The position numbers and the translations under genes were made by a program. DNA of 43,438 bases from an uncultured Myxococcales bacterium (GTDB lineage: Bacteria > Myxococcota_A > UBA9042), in assembly GCA_937915965.1 (NCBI GenBank), contig CALGHC010000432.1:1-43438 (forward strand), in the 5' to 3' direction. Each line of letters starts with the position of its first letter. Position 1 is the first letter of the stretch. Shown here in pieces: positions 34,654 to 43,252 of this stretch. A model generated the notes under the pieces. The model ran no database searches. It saw nothing but the letters and a program-made list of their open reading frames with translations, and had not been told where the DNA came from.

Positions 34654-36192
34654 ATGAAGCGTGGCCTGCCCCAACAGCCCCGGATCGCGTTCCTGCAGCC
34701 AGGACAGTTGATGCCGCGCGACGCCCTCGACGCGGCGCACTCGTTCAACGTCTCGACCACCGCACTCGCGATCCTTGGTGCGCTGCGCGACGGCGGCTAC
34801 GACGACCTGCACTTCTTCGACATCGCCTGTGAACACGGTGACGCGGTCAGCAAGTTCAACGAACACCTGTTCTACAAGGGTGCGGCCGATGCGGACGTCG
34901 CGACATGGCTGGGCGCGACCGCGCCCGACGCTGTCCTGCTGACGTCGATGTTCACCTGCGATTTCCCGGCGACGGAGCACGCCCTGCGGCTGGTTCGGCG
35001 GACCTTGCCAAACGCAGTCATCGTAGTGGGCGGTCGGCATGCTTCGCTGATGCCGCACTGGCACCTCGACAACGAGGCCGTCGACTACCTCGTGCAGGGC
35101 GAAGGTGAGCAAGCGATCATCCGGCTGATCGATGCTTTGACCAGGCGCGTCGACAGCGTTGACCCCGAGCAGCTCCCTGGCATCTTCACCCGCGGCACGC
35201 TCAACCCGTCGCAGCCCAAGGCCTGGCCCGAAGCGAAGCTGGGCGGTTCGTTCGCCAAGGACCTCGTGCTCTTCAAGCCCGATGGCTCGTTCCGCTACCG
35301 CGAGATCATCCTGACCGAGTCCCCCAAGGACCACCTCTACAAGGGCAACGCGCCTGCCCTGCACTCTGCCCCTTTGATGGCCACCCGCGGCTGCCCGCTC
35401 GCGTGCCGCTTCTGCGGCAGCCACTTCACGCCGGACATGCGCCCCGTCGGGCTTGAGCGCCTGATGGGCGACATCCGCTGGGAATACGAACGCGGAATCC
35501 GAATCTTCTACAATATTTCAGAAAATTTCTGCCTGCACGCGCAGGATCGGGAGCTGGTCTCGCTGCTCGCCGACTACCGCACGGAAGTCGGCGGCGACAT
35601 CTTGCTGACACACCCGAACTCGACCTACCTGCCGGTCTACATGAAGGGCAAAGCCCCTGACGCCGCCTTCATCGAGAAGCTCATGGCTGCGGGCACAGAG
35701 CTCGTGACGATCTCTCTTGAGACGTTCTCGCCGCGCTTCGACGACAAGAAGCTCTTCCGCAAGTTCACGATCGGGCAGGTCGAGGCGCTGTGGGCGCACT
35801 TCCAGTCGGTCGGCTTGAAAGTGCACCTCTACATGATGACGGGCTTCCCAGGTCAGACCGTGACTGAGTTGATGCACGACGTCGCCCAGGTCCACGACTG
35901 GATCGAACGTGGCCTGGTCGACGCCGCCTCCTGGTCCAACCTGCTCTACCTTCCGGGCACGGCCTACTACCGCTTCGCCGTGGAACAGGGCTTCTTTGAC
36001 GAGGCGTGGTTTCGCCGTTCGATCGACAAGGGATTCAACTTCTTCGCGGTGCCTGAGCGGTTGAACTTTTCGGCGGTCCCCACGCCGATGCTGCGCGACG
36101 TACTCGCCAACCTGCGCGTCGCCGACTATGCCGGTGCGCTGCGCGCTGGTGACGGCGCCGCGGCAGGTGTGCAACCCATCGTGGGTGGCTAG
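34654..36192 (+). CDS. B12-binding-domain radical SAM protein
   Basis: 512-aa enzyme, start ATG at 34654 (MKRGLPQQPRIAFLQPG). The N-terminal domain (about 10-170) resembles a cobalamin-binding fold with VLLTSMFTCDFPATEHALRL, VIVVGGRHASLMPHWHLDNEAVDYLVQGEGE. The radical SAM core has ATRGCPLACRFCGSHF (Cys247, Cys251, Cys254; CxxxCxxC), then IFYNISENFCLHAQD, ELVTISLETFSPRFDDKKLFRKF and MMTGFPGQT. It is divergent from the redox cluster (226-bp shared upstream region) and 117 bp before the glycan operon on the same strand. The reaction is unknown. It is not a close copy of the other B12 radical SAM gene in the window, judging by the differing core motifs. Confidence 0.86.
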   Translation: MKRGLPQQPRIAFLQPGQLMPRDALDAAHSFNVSTTALAILGALRDGGYDDLHFFDIACEHGDAVSKFNEHLFYKGAADADVATWLGATAPDAVLLTSMFTCDFPATEHALRLVRRTLPNAVIVVGGRHASLMPHWHLDNEAVDYLVQGEGEQAIIRLIDALTRRVDSVDPEQLPGIFTRGTLNPSQPKAWPEAKLGGSFAKDLVLFKPDGSFRYREIILTESPKDHLYKGNAPALHSAPLMATRGCPLACRFCGSHFTPDMRPVGLERLMGDIRWEYERGIRIFYNISENFCLHAQDRELVSLLADYRTEVGGDILLTHPNSTYLPVYMKGKAPDAAFIEKLMAAGTELVTISLETFSPRFDDKKLFRKFTIGQVEALWAHFQSVGLKVHLYMMTGFPGQTVTELMHDVAQVHDWIERGLVDAASWSNLLYLPGTAYYRFAVEQGFFDEAWFRRSIDKGFNFFAVPERLNFSAVPTPMLRDVLANLRVADYAGALRAGDGAAAGVQPIVGG

Positions 36193-36309
36193 ACGCCGTT
36201 GTCGGCAGGTGGTGGTGACGCGACGGCGGCGTGCGGCCGGCCCAGATGACGGGCCGAGCGTCGTGCTCTACAATCCCGGCCCCTTCGTCCCCCGCCGCGA
36301 GGCCAGGCT

Positions 36310-37521
36310 TTGTCCCGTCGCCCTCGAAAGACCGCCCCGGGTCCAAGCGCCATCCGTGACGATGGAGCGCTAGCGCAGCCGCTCGCGGGTCTGCGCGTCG
36401 CCCTGATCCACGACTGGCTGGTCACCCTGCGCGGCGGCGAGCGGGTCCTCGATGCGCTCTGCGAGATCTTCCCGGACGCCACCGTGCACACCCTGATCCG
36501 CGTACCAGGGGTCGCCACGCCGCGCATCGAGGCGATGCGCCACATCAGCGCGTTCACCGACCGCCTGCCGATGGCACACCAGCGCCACCGATGGCTGTTG
36601 CCACTCTACCCAACCGCGATCGAGTCTCTGGACCTGACTGGATTCGACCTGGTCGTGTCGTCAAGCCACTGCGTCGCCAAGGGCGTCATCTCCGCAGCGG
36701 GCGCGACCCATGTCTGCTACTGCCACACGCCCGTTCGCTACGCCTGGGACCGCACCGACGACTACATCGACGGCTCCCACCCCATCCTCGGCCTCGCTCG
36801 ACCCGCGTTGCACTACGCGGCGCGGTGGCTGCGCGACTGGGACCGAGCGACCGTCGGCCGGGTCGACCGATTCGTCGCCAACAGCCACAACACCGCGGAC
36901 AAGATTCGGCGCTTCTACGATCGCGAACCTGTAGTCGTGCATCCGCCAGCAGAGTGCGACCGCTTCGAAGCGGCTGGACGTAGCAGCGGCGAGAAGCGTG
37001 ACTACGACCTCGTGCTCAGCGCGTTGGTGCCCTACAAGCGCGTCGACCTCGCGATTGAAGCCTGGCGGGGCATGCCCGATCGACGGCTGGTCGTCGTCGG
37101 AGACGGGCCAGAGCGCGAGAGACTGCAGCGTCTTGCCCCCGGCAATGTCGAAATGGTTGGTCGGGTGAGCGAGGCCGACCTTCCGTCGTGGTACGCCGGC
37201 GCGCGCCTGCTGGCCTTCCCGGGCGAGGAAGACGCTGGGATCGTACCGGTCGAAGCCCAGGCGGCGGGCGTGCCGGTGGTAGCCCTGCGCAAGGGCGGCG
37301 CGCTCGAGACGGTAGTCGACGGCAAGACGGGCATCTTCTTCGACGACCCCACCGCGGCAGGGTTGGCCCACGCTGTCGCCAAGCTGGAGGCCGCCGGACT
37401 GTCCCGAGACGCCTGCCGGGCGCACGCGCGGGCATTTGATCGGTCCGCCTTTGTCGAGCGGATCACAGCGACTGTTGTCGAGGCCATCGCGGCGCGCACG
37501 GCGCTGGTGCGGGCTGGTTGA
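36310..37521 (+). CDS. GT4-family glycosyltransferase
   Basis: 403-aa GT-B fold glycosyltransferase, probably adding a sugar such as mannose to a lipid-linked glycan at the cytoplasmic membrane face. The N-terminal acceptor domain starts with HDWLVTLRGGERVLDALCEIFPDATVHTL, and YCHTPVRYAWDRTDDYI is typical of WbaZ-like GT4 enzymes. The donor domain has SALVPYKRVDLAIEAWRGMP, VVGDGPERERLQ, and the EX7E-type site in GEEDAGIVPVEAQAAG, then GVPVVALRKGGALETV. TTG at 36310 is the only plausible start: GAGG lies seven bases upstream and no ATG or GTG precedes the conserved HDW motif. The stop overlaps the next ATG (TGATG). Confidence 0.9.
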   Translation: MSRRPRKTAPGPSAIRDDGALAQPLAGLRVALIHDWLVTLRGGERVLDALCEIFPDATVHTLIRVPGVATPRIEAMRHISAFTDRLPMAHQRHRWLLPLYPTAIESLDLTGFDLVVSSSHCVAKGVISAAGATHVCYCHTPVRYAWDRTDDYIDGSHPILGLARPALHYAARWLRDWDRATVGRVDRFVANSHNTADKIRRFYDREPVVVHPPAECDRFEAAGRSSGEKRDYDLVLSALVPYKRVDLAIEAWRGMPDRRLVVVGDGPERERLQRLAPGNVEMVGRVSEADLPSWYAGARLLAFPGEEDAGIVPVEAQAAGVPVVALRKGGALETVVDGKTGIFFDDPTAAGLAHAVAKLEAAGLSRDACRAHARAFDRSAFVERITATVVEAIAARTALVRAG

Positions 37522-38912
37522 TGGCTGTCGACGCGCCAACGCCGCCGGCCGCGCTCCAGGCCACAGCCTCGCGCGCCGGTCTTGGCGCTCGCCTGCCGTT
37601 CACGCCGGGCATTCGCCGCAACCTCGCCTGGAAGGGCGGCAGCGTCGTCGTCGAGAAGCTCCTGCGCTTGGGTGTCATCGTCCTGGCGATGCGCCTGCTT
37701 GGCGCAGAGGGCTGGGGCCGCTACAGCTTCGCCCTCACCTGGGCCCTCCTTCTCGTCCAAGGCACCGACCTCGGCCTGGCGCTCTTCATCGCACGGGAGA
37801 CAGCACGGACCGGCAGGCCCGACCCGCAGCTCATCGGCGAAGTCCTCACGCTCAAGGGTGCCCTCTCTCTCCTCTACCTCGCCGCGATGGCGGGGCTGGT
37901 GTGGTGGCACCGCGATGAGCCGGTCGTCGCCGCGGCGCTGGCGATCTGCACATTCGCTGCCCTGGGCAGCTCGACGCTTGAGGCGATCAATCACGTCTTC
38001 CGCGGCGTGCAGGATCTCGCGCTCGAGGCCCGCGCCAACAGCTTCCACGCCATGCTGCAGTTCGTCATTGGTTGCGCCGTGTTGGCCGGAGCAGCGGTCG
38101 TGTGGGAGCGGGGACTGACGGCGGGACCCGGCGAATCGGGAGAGGCCGAAATCCTGATCGCCTACGCGCTGAGCACGGTCGCCGCGGCGTGCCTGGCGCT
38201 GGTTTGGTCGGGTCGCCTTCTGCTGCGGGTCACGCGCCCGCGGCCGGGCCTGTCGCGCGCGAACCTTGTGCGCTTCCGACGCGAGGTCCTGCCGCTCGGC
38301 ATCGCGATTGTCGCCAGCCTGATCTACTACAAGGTCGACATCGTCATGCTGCGCGAGCTGCGCGGTGACACCGAGACGGGACTGTACGCGGCGGGCTACA
38401 AGGCGCTCGAGCTGCTGGCCGTCGTGCCGTCGATCTTACTCGCCGCGACCTTTCCCGCGTTGTCACAAGCGCTGGTCCGTGACCGCGTTGAGAGCCGCCG
38501 CCTCCATCGTACTGCCCTGCGCCTGCTCGTCATCGTCGGCCTCGCCGCCGCGGTGCCGCTGGCCGTGATTCCTCATTGGCTCACGGCAATACTCGGCCCG
38601 CGATTCGCCGGCACCGCGCCGATGTTGCAGGCGCTGGCGCCTTGCGTCGTGCTGACCTTTGTGAATTACCTTGAAACCCATATGCTTGTCGCGCTCGGTC
38701 TGGTGCGCATGCAGATGCTGCTGTCGATCGCGCTGATCGGCGTCAACGTCGCCGCGAACCTGGTCTTGATCCCACGCTACGGTGGTGTCGGCGCCGCCTG
38801 GGCGACGGCATTGACCGAGCTGGCGCTGCTCGCCGCCTGCCTCGTGCTCGTCCACCGCGGTCTGAACCGGGCGCCGCTGCCTCCCAACCTGGCGACCTCC
38901 CATGCAGAGTGA
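37521..38912 (+). CDS. Wzx-like polysaccharide flippase
   Basis: 463-aa inner-membrane protein of the MOP (polysaccharide transporter) superfamily that flips lipid-linked oligosaccharides. About 12-14 hydrophobic segments are visible. Family-like blocks are NLAWKGGSVVVEKLLRLGVIVLAMRLLGAEGWGRYSFALTW near the N-terminus, VASLIYYKVDIVMLRELRGDTETGLYAAGYKALE in the middle and NLVLIPRYGGVGAAWATALTELA near the end. The ATG is coupled to the GT stop by TGATG. The 3' end overlaps the following gene by 11 nt. Confidence 0.9.
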   Translation: MAVDAPTPPAALQATASRAGLGARLPFTPGIRRNLAWKGGSVVVEKLLRLGVIVLAMRLLGAEGWGRYSFALTWALLLVQGTDLGLALFIARETARTGRPDPQLIGEVLTLKGALSLLYLAAMAGLVWWHRDEPVVAAALAICTFAALGSSTLEAINHVFRGVQDLALEARANSFHAMLQFVIGCAVLAGAAVVWERGLTAGPGESGEAEILIAYALSTVAAACLALVWSGRLLLRVTRPRPGLSRANLVRFRREVLPLGIAIVASLIYYKVDIVMLRELRGDTETGLYAAGYKALELLAVVPSILLAATFPALSQALVRDRVESRRLHRTALRLLVIVGLAAAVPLAVIPHWLTAILGPRFAGTAPMLQALAPCVVLTFVNYLETHMLVALGLVRMQMLLSIALIGVNVAANLVLIPRYGGVGAAWATALTELALLAACLVLVHRGLNRAPLPPNLATSHAE

Positions 38913-40677
38913 ACGCCCCGACACCTCTGCCGACCCGTTCGCCGCGGCGTGGACCGCCTACGCAGGGCTGGCGATGGGCACCCTCGCCCTCTTCGGCCCG
39001 CTGGAATTGCGCGAGGGGATGCTGCCGATCGGCGGCATGCAGGTGTCGGCGATCGAGCTGGTCGCGGTGCTCGCGCTCGTGGTCGGTTCAACCGCTGTCG
39101 CCCTGCGCTGGCGGCACGCCGACGGCGCCGCCATCCGGGCCTTGCTGACCAGCCCGGTGAGCCTCGCCTTGATCGCTTGGGCGGCGGTCCACCTCGCGAG
39201 CGCGGCGTGGGCCACGGAGGCCCGCACCGAAGCCTTCAAGTTCGGCCTGCGGGTCGCGGTCAGCGCTGGTCTCGCCCTGATCGCCGCGCTGCTCGCCGAT
39301 GTGCCGGTCTTTCGGCGCCGTCTGATTGGGGGTCTGCTCGCGGGCTTGAGCGTAATCTCTGCGATCGCGATCGCCGAGCGAGCCACTGGCCAGGACTTCG
39401 AGCCCTTCCTGGCGCTGTTTCGCAAGGCGCCAACCTGGATGCTGGGCGAGCAGCGGCTGGCCACCGTCTTCTCCCATGCCAACACCTGCGCGGCGTATTT
39501 CGAGTTGACCGTGCCCTTCCTCGCCGTCGCGCTGGCCCGCAGCGGCGTCGCGCGGCGCTGGCGCGTGCTGGGGGTGATCTGGCTGATCGCTCTGTCGGTT
39601 CTGCTGAGCCTGACCTATTCGCGCGCTGGCCTCGCGGCTGGTGCGTTGGCCACGGCGATCCTCGCGGGAGCAGCCCTGCGCCACCGCCATCGCCGCATGC
39701 TCTTCGGGATCGCCGCACTGCACGCCGCAGCAGTGTTGACAGCGTACTTCGGCAATCCGGATATGCGGGCGCGTTTCGGCATGGAGCTGCGCAGCTACAA
39801 GGTACGCTATGTCTTCGACGGCCCTTGTCTCGGCCACGCCGGCGAGACCATCAAGATCCCGTTGACCCTGCAGAATGTCGGCCAGTGGCCCATCGCCAAC
39901 CGCCAGGCCCCAGCGTCTCTTTCCTTCGAGTTCTGGCCCGAAGAGGGCAAGCCGACCAGCGGACGGCAATGGCTCCCTCTAGCCAAGGTCATCGCGGGGC
40001 GCAGCGCGCGGCTGTGGGTGCCCGCACGGCTGCCCGAGACGCCGGGCTCGTTCACGGCGGTCTTCGACATCCGCCGTCACGAGGTCATCTGGCTCAGCGC
40101 CGTCGGCAACCAGTTGGGTAGACTGCGCTGCATCTCGGTTCCCCGCGGCGAAGCCCTGGAGTCGAGGGCAAGCGAGACAAGCCTGCCTCCTCGAAGACAC
40201 GTCGAGAGCCCCGGCGGCTCGCAGGCAAAGCGCGCACTGGAGTTGGACCGGAAGCACTACTGGCAGGCTGCGCTCGCTCTCTTCGCCGAGCGACCCGTGC
40301 TCGGCCACGGCGCGGACCGCTTCCGCATGGCGTACCGCAGCAAGGTCCCGGGACGCGCATGGGACCGACGCGCTCGCTCGCACTCGATCATCCTGGAGAC
40401 CGCCGCGAACCTCGGACTCGTCGGGTTGATCGTGCTGGGCCTCCTGGGCGGAGTCTGTCTCGCCAGCGTTGCACAGATCCTGATCGCAGCCGGGACGGTA
40501 CCGATTGCGGGACTTGCCGCCTCGGTCGCGATCCTGGGTTTCGGCCTGCACTCGATGGTCGACTACTTCATGGGCTATACCCAGATCTACGTGTTGGCGT
40601 GGCCGATCGTCGGCCTCGCGCTCGGCCTCGCGCCGGGCTGGCGCAAGCACAGCAACAAACGCAAGAAGGACGTCTGA
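38902..40677 (+). CDS. O-antigen ligase/polymerase (Wzy/WaaL family) with inserted Ig-like domain
   Basis: 591-aa membrane protein. Several transmembrane helices (residues about 15-285) precede a soluble insert, then C-terminal helices. The Wzy/WaaL signature is PVLGHGADRFRMAY and SHSIILETAANLGLVGL (about 465-515). The insert (about 300-410) looks like a beta-sandwich: KIPLTLQNVGQWPI, LSFEFWPEEG, WLPLAKVIAGRSARLWVPARLPETPGSFTAVFDIRRHEVIWLS. This pattern recalls NBR1-like Ig domains seen in some secreted or glycan-related proteins. It probably lies outside the membrane. The start overlaps wzx by 11 nt, and the stop overlaps the thiS start as TGATG. Confidence 0.85.
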   Translation: MQSERPDTSADPFAAAWTAYAGLAMGTLALFGPLELREGMLPIGGMQVSAIELVAVLALVVGSTAVALRWRHADGAAIRALLTSPVSLALIAWAAVHLASAAWATEARTEAFKFGLRVAVSAGLALIAALLADVPVFRRRLIGGLLAGLSVISAIAIAERATGQDFEPFLALFRKAPTWMLGEQRLATVFSHANTCAAYFELTVPFLAVALARSGVARRWRVLGVIWLIALSVLLSLTYSRAGLAAGALATAILAGAALRHRHRRMLFGIAALHAAAVLTAYFGNPDMRARFGMELRSYKVRYVFDGPCLGHAGETIKIPLTLQNVGQWPIANRQAPASLSFEFWPEEGKPTSGRQWLPLAKVIAGRSARLWVPARLPETPGSFTAVFDIRRHEVIWLSAVGNQLGRLRCISVPRGEALESRASETSLPPRRHVESPGGSQAKRALELDRKHYWQAALALFAERPVLGHGADRFRMAYRSKVPGRAWDRRARSHSIILETAANLGLVGLIVLGLLGGVCLASVAQILIAAGTVPIAGLAASVAILGFGLHSMVDYFMGYTQIYVLAWPIVGLALGLAPGWRKHSNKRKKDV

Positions 40678-40916
40678 TGGCCCAAGGTGCTGCGATACCT
40701 CCGACGGAGATGCCAATTCAGGTCGTCGTCAACGGCGCGATCCGCGACGTCGCGGCCGGCACGACCATCGCCGGCTTGCTCGATCTGCTCGACATCGCCA
40801 CGGCGGGCGTGGCAGTGGAGCGAAATCGCAAGGTAGTGCGGCGCGCCGATCATCGCGGCTGCGTGATCGCCGACGGCGACCGGATCGAGATCGTCCGCTT
40901 CGTGGGCGGCGGTTGA
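40677..40916 (+). CDS. thiS: Sulfur carrier protein ThiS
   Basis: 79-aa ubiquitin-like sulfur carrier. It has PIQVVVNGAIRDVAAGTTIAGLLDLLDI, VAVERNRKVVRRADH, IADGDRIEIVRFVGGG and ends in the C-terminal Gly-Gly that is thiocarboxylated by ThiF and donates sulfur to ThiG. About 12 extra N-terminal residues precede the beta-grasp core. It is coupled by TGATG to the Wzy-like gene before it and to the membrane protein after it, so it is transcribed with polysaccharide genes, some 20 kb from thiG. A related beta-grasp role (for example MoaD-like) is possible but less likely given the length and motif order. Confidence 0.87.
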   Translation: MAQGAAIPPTEMPIQVVVNGAIRDVAAGTTIAGLLDLLDIATAGVAVERNRKVVRRADHRGCVIADGDRIEIVRFVGGG

Positions 40917-42760
40917 TGGAGACCAAGGGGAACGAGATCGCCGGCATGAATGAGCCGATCGCCGGGGCCGCGCCCGCGCGCCTGCCGCGCGCCAGTCGTT
41001 GGCTGTTGCTGGGGGTGTGCGTCCTGGCTTATTGCTGGCTGTTCCCCTGGTCCGAGCGAACCAACAACCCCAACGAGAATGTTCGCATCTACATGGTCCG
41101 CAGCATCGTCGAGCACGGCACGTTTGCGATCGGCGAGCGGGCAATGGTCGGCGGGCGCCGCGTGGACAGCGGACCGATTCTCGCCGATTGGGGTTGGGTC
41201 AACGACAAGGCGCTTGCGTGCGCCGATCCGAGCCAAGCGCCGCCGGACTGCTCTGGCAAGCTGTACCCCGGCAAGGCACCCGGCACTTCGCTATTCGGCG
41301 TGCCTTTCTATGCGGCTCAGTTGTGGGCGTGGAGGTTGAGCGGTCAAGGCACGCCGTCAAGGGGGGCGACAGTGTGGTGGCTGCGCTTCTGGTGCGTCGT
41401 CCTGCCAACGTTGGTCGCCTGGAGTTGGCTCGCCGGCCACCTGACCGCCGCCACTGGGCGCCCTCGCATCGCACTGGCTGCGACCCTCGCCGCCGCCCTG
41501 GGCAGCCTGTCGCTGACCTACGGCCAGATGTTCGCTGGCCACCAGCCCTCGGGGTTGGCGCTGCTGCTGCTCTTCGCCGCGATCGTTCGTGCGGGCGCCG
41601 CGCCAAGTCGGGGTGCCATCGCGGTCGCTGGCCTCGCGGCCGGCGCGGCCGTCTGCATTGAGTTCCCTGCCGCTCCGGCGGCGATCTTGCTGGTCGCGTG
41701 GCTTGTCCTGCGCCGTCGCCGGCTCGCAGACCTGACCTGGTTGGCGATTGGCGGCGCGGCGCCCGTTGCGTTGCTCGCGGCGTTCAACTGGAGCGCCTTC
41801 GGCACCCCCTGGGAGCTGCCGTACGCGCACCTGGAGAACCCCGGATTTGTCCGCGACATCGCTCCGGGCTTCTTTGGTATCAGCCTGCCCGACGCCGACA
41901 AGCTCTACGGCTCATTGATCTCACCGTTTACTGGGCTGTGGTTCTGGGCGCCCTGGTGCGCGCTCGCCTTCATGGGGCTGATCGGTCTGAGAGGTCGGGC
42001 CCAGGCCGCGGCAGGCGATCACGACGGACAGCGAGGCGCGGCCGCAAACGGCCCCGGTTCACCAGCCAAGGCGGCCAGCCTGGTCGATCCCGAGCGCTGG
42101 CTGACACCCCGGGCAGAGGGTGTGGTCGCCGCCGTGATCGTCTTGTACTTCCTGGTGTTTCAAACGAGTCACAGCCTCTGGCGCGGCGGCTGGGTGGTAG
42201 GCCCTCGCTACATCACACCGCTCGTGCCCTTCGCCGCAATCGCGTGTGCTCACGGCATCGCCCAGCTCGGTGCGCGTTGGCGAAGCGCGACCGAGGCGCT
42301 CTTCGCCGTGCTGGCCGTCGCGGCGATCGCGACGACTGGCAGCGCGTCGGCGGTGAGCCAGGGTTTTCCCATGGACCTCTACAACCCGTTGGCCGAGGCG
42401 GTTGGACCGCTGCTGGCCCACGGCTGGGTCTTCGCCAATCCGGCAATGGCCGCCGGCGTTCCTGGACCATGGAGCGCCCTGCCCTACTTCGTCGCCTTGC
42501 TCGCCGGGGCGCTTTGGATCGTCGGCTTGATGTCCAATGGCGACGACGGCGAGCCGACGACCGGCCTTCTCGTCCGATCGCGGCCCGCGACCGCCATCGC
42601 GATCGCCGCGGCGAGCGCTGCCGCGGTTGTCCTGTTGTGGCACGCCGGCGCGGCGCCGGGCGCCAAGAGCGACCGCGCGATCGCCTTCATGACCAGCGTC
42701 TGGACGCCGCCCGCTCCGCCCGGAGCGACGCCGATCTCTGCACGACCGAAGCGACCCTGA
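40916..42760 (+). CDS. GT-C-like polytopic membrane glycosyltransferase
   Basis: 614-aa inner-membrane protein with about ten or more hydrophobic segments. The first periplasmic loop reads NPNENVRIYMVRSIVEHGTFAIGE, then GKLYPGKAPGTSLFGVPFYA, a pattern found in GT-C/PMT-like enzymes that use polyprenyl-linked sugars. The start ATG overlaps the ThiS stop (TGATG). A second ATG ten codons downstream is possible. It ends the glycan operon: the next gene is convergent 30 bp away. Activity could be addition of a side sugar or lipid A/protein glycosylation. I cannot tell which. Confidence 0.75.
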   Translation: METKGNEIAGMNEPIAGAAPARLPRASRWLLLGVCVLAYCWLFPWSERTNNPNENVRIYMVRSIVEHGTFAIGERAMVGGRRVDSGPILADWGWVNDKALACADPSQAPPDCSGKLYPGKAPGTSLFGVPFYAAQLWAWRLSGQGTPSRGATVWWLRFWCVVLPTLVAWSWLAGHLTAATGRPRIALAATLAAALGSLSLTYGQMFAGHQPSGLALLLLFAAIVRAGAAPSRGAIAVAGLAAGAAVCIEFPAAPAAILLVAWLVLRRRRLADLTWLAIGGAAPVALLAAFNWSAFGTPWELPYAHLENPGFVRDIAPGFFGISLPDADKLYGSLISPFTGLWFWAPWCALAFMGLIGLRGRAQAAAGDHDGQRGAAANGPGSPAKAASLVDPERWLTPRAEGVVAAVIVLYFLVFQTSHSLWRGGWVVGPRYITPLVPFAAIACAHGIAQLGARWRSATEALFAVLAVAAIATTGSASAVSQGFPMDLYNPLAEAVGPLLAHGWVFANPAMAAGVPGPWSALPYFVALLAGALWIVGLMSNGDDGEPTTGLLVRSRPATAIAIAAASAAAVVLLWHAGAAPGAKSDRAIAFMTSVWTPPAPPGATPISARPKRP

Positions 42761-42790
42761 CGACAGCCGTTCCGGCCATTCCACGCGCGT

Positions 42791-43252
42791 CTATCGGCCG
42801 GAGGCGAACGGCCACAGGCGACGCCACCACGCCGGTGGTCGCCGGGCGCGCCGCCACGCCTCGCTGTCGTTGACGTGCAACATCGTGTCGGTCAGCAAGA
42901 CAGCCTGAGCCAGCCCGTCGAGCGGCCTCGCCAACGAAACGGGCAACAAATCAAGGTCCTCCACAGCCGATTTGCCGTGGTCCGCCGTCAACCGCTCGAC
43001 CAGATCCCCGACCGCGTCGCCAATCCGGGCCAGCGCAGCGTCGACGTCGGTCTTGCCGCGCAAGAACACGACGAGCACCTTGGTGGCCGACCGGCCGGGG
43101 AAGGCGACCATGGGAACGTAGGCAAAAGCGATGTCGGCGTGCAGATCCTGAAGGACGTCACGCAGTCCCAACTCCAGATGCGGCGACAGCTCGTCCTTGG
43201 GCGCGCCAACCTGGATCTCTGTGCCCGGGGCGATGGATGCATCTTCAGCCAT
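42791..43252 (-). CDS. SseB-like small protein
   Basis: 153-aa predicted cytoplasmic protein, ATG at 43252 with GGAGG six bases upstream. The segment APGTEIQVGAPKDELSPHLELGLRDVLQDLHADIAFAYVPMVA and the later KVLVVFLRGKTDVDAALARIGDAVGDLV recall the C-terminal domain of SseB (enhanced serine sensitivity) proteins. The match is weak. The start lies inside the 3' end of the upstream esterase gene (8-nt overlap), so the two are coupled. Function is unknown. It could also be a hypothetical protein unrelated to SseB. Confidence 0.6.
   Translation of the reverse strand: MAEDASIAPGTEIQVGAPKDELSPHLELGLRDVLQDLHADIAFAYVPMVAFPGRSATKVLVVFLRGKTDVDAALARIGDAVGDLVERLTADHGKSAVEDLDLLPVSLARPLDGLAQAVLLTDTMLHVNDSEAWRRARRPPAWWRRLWPFASGR

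Noticed and set aside
7724..42760. Selenoprotein genes hidden by in-frame UGA
   Set aside because: The genes I followed past their stop codon (such as the HAD gene at 24098) showed no conserved continuation. Domain ends are complete in the recognised families.
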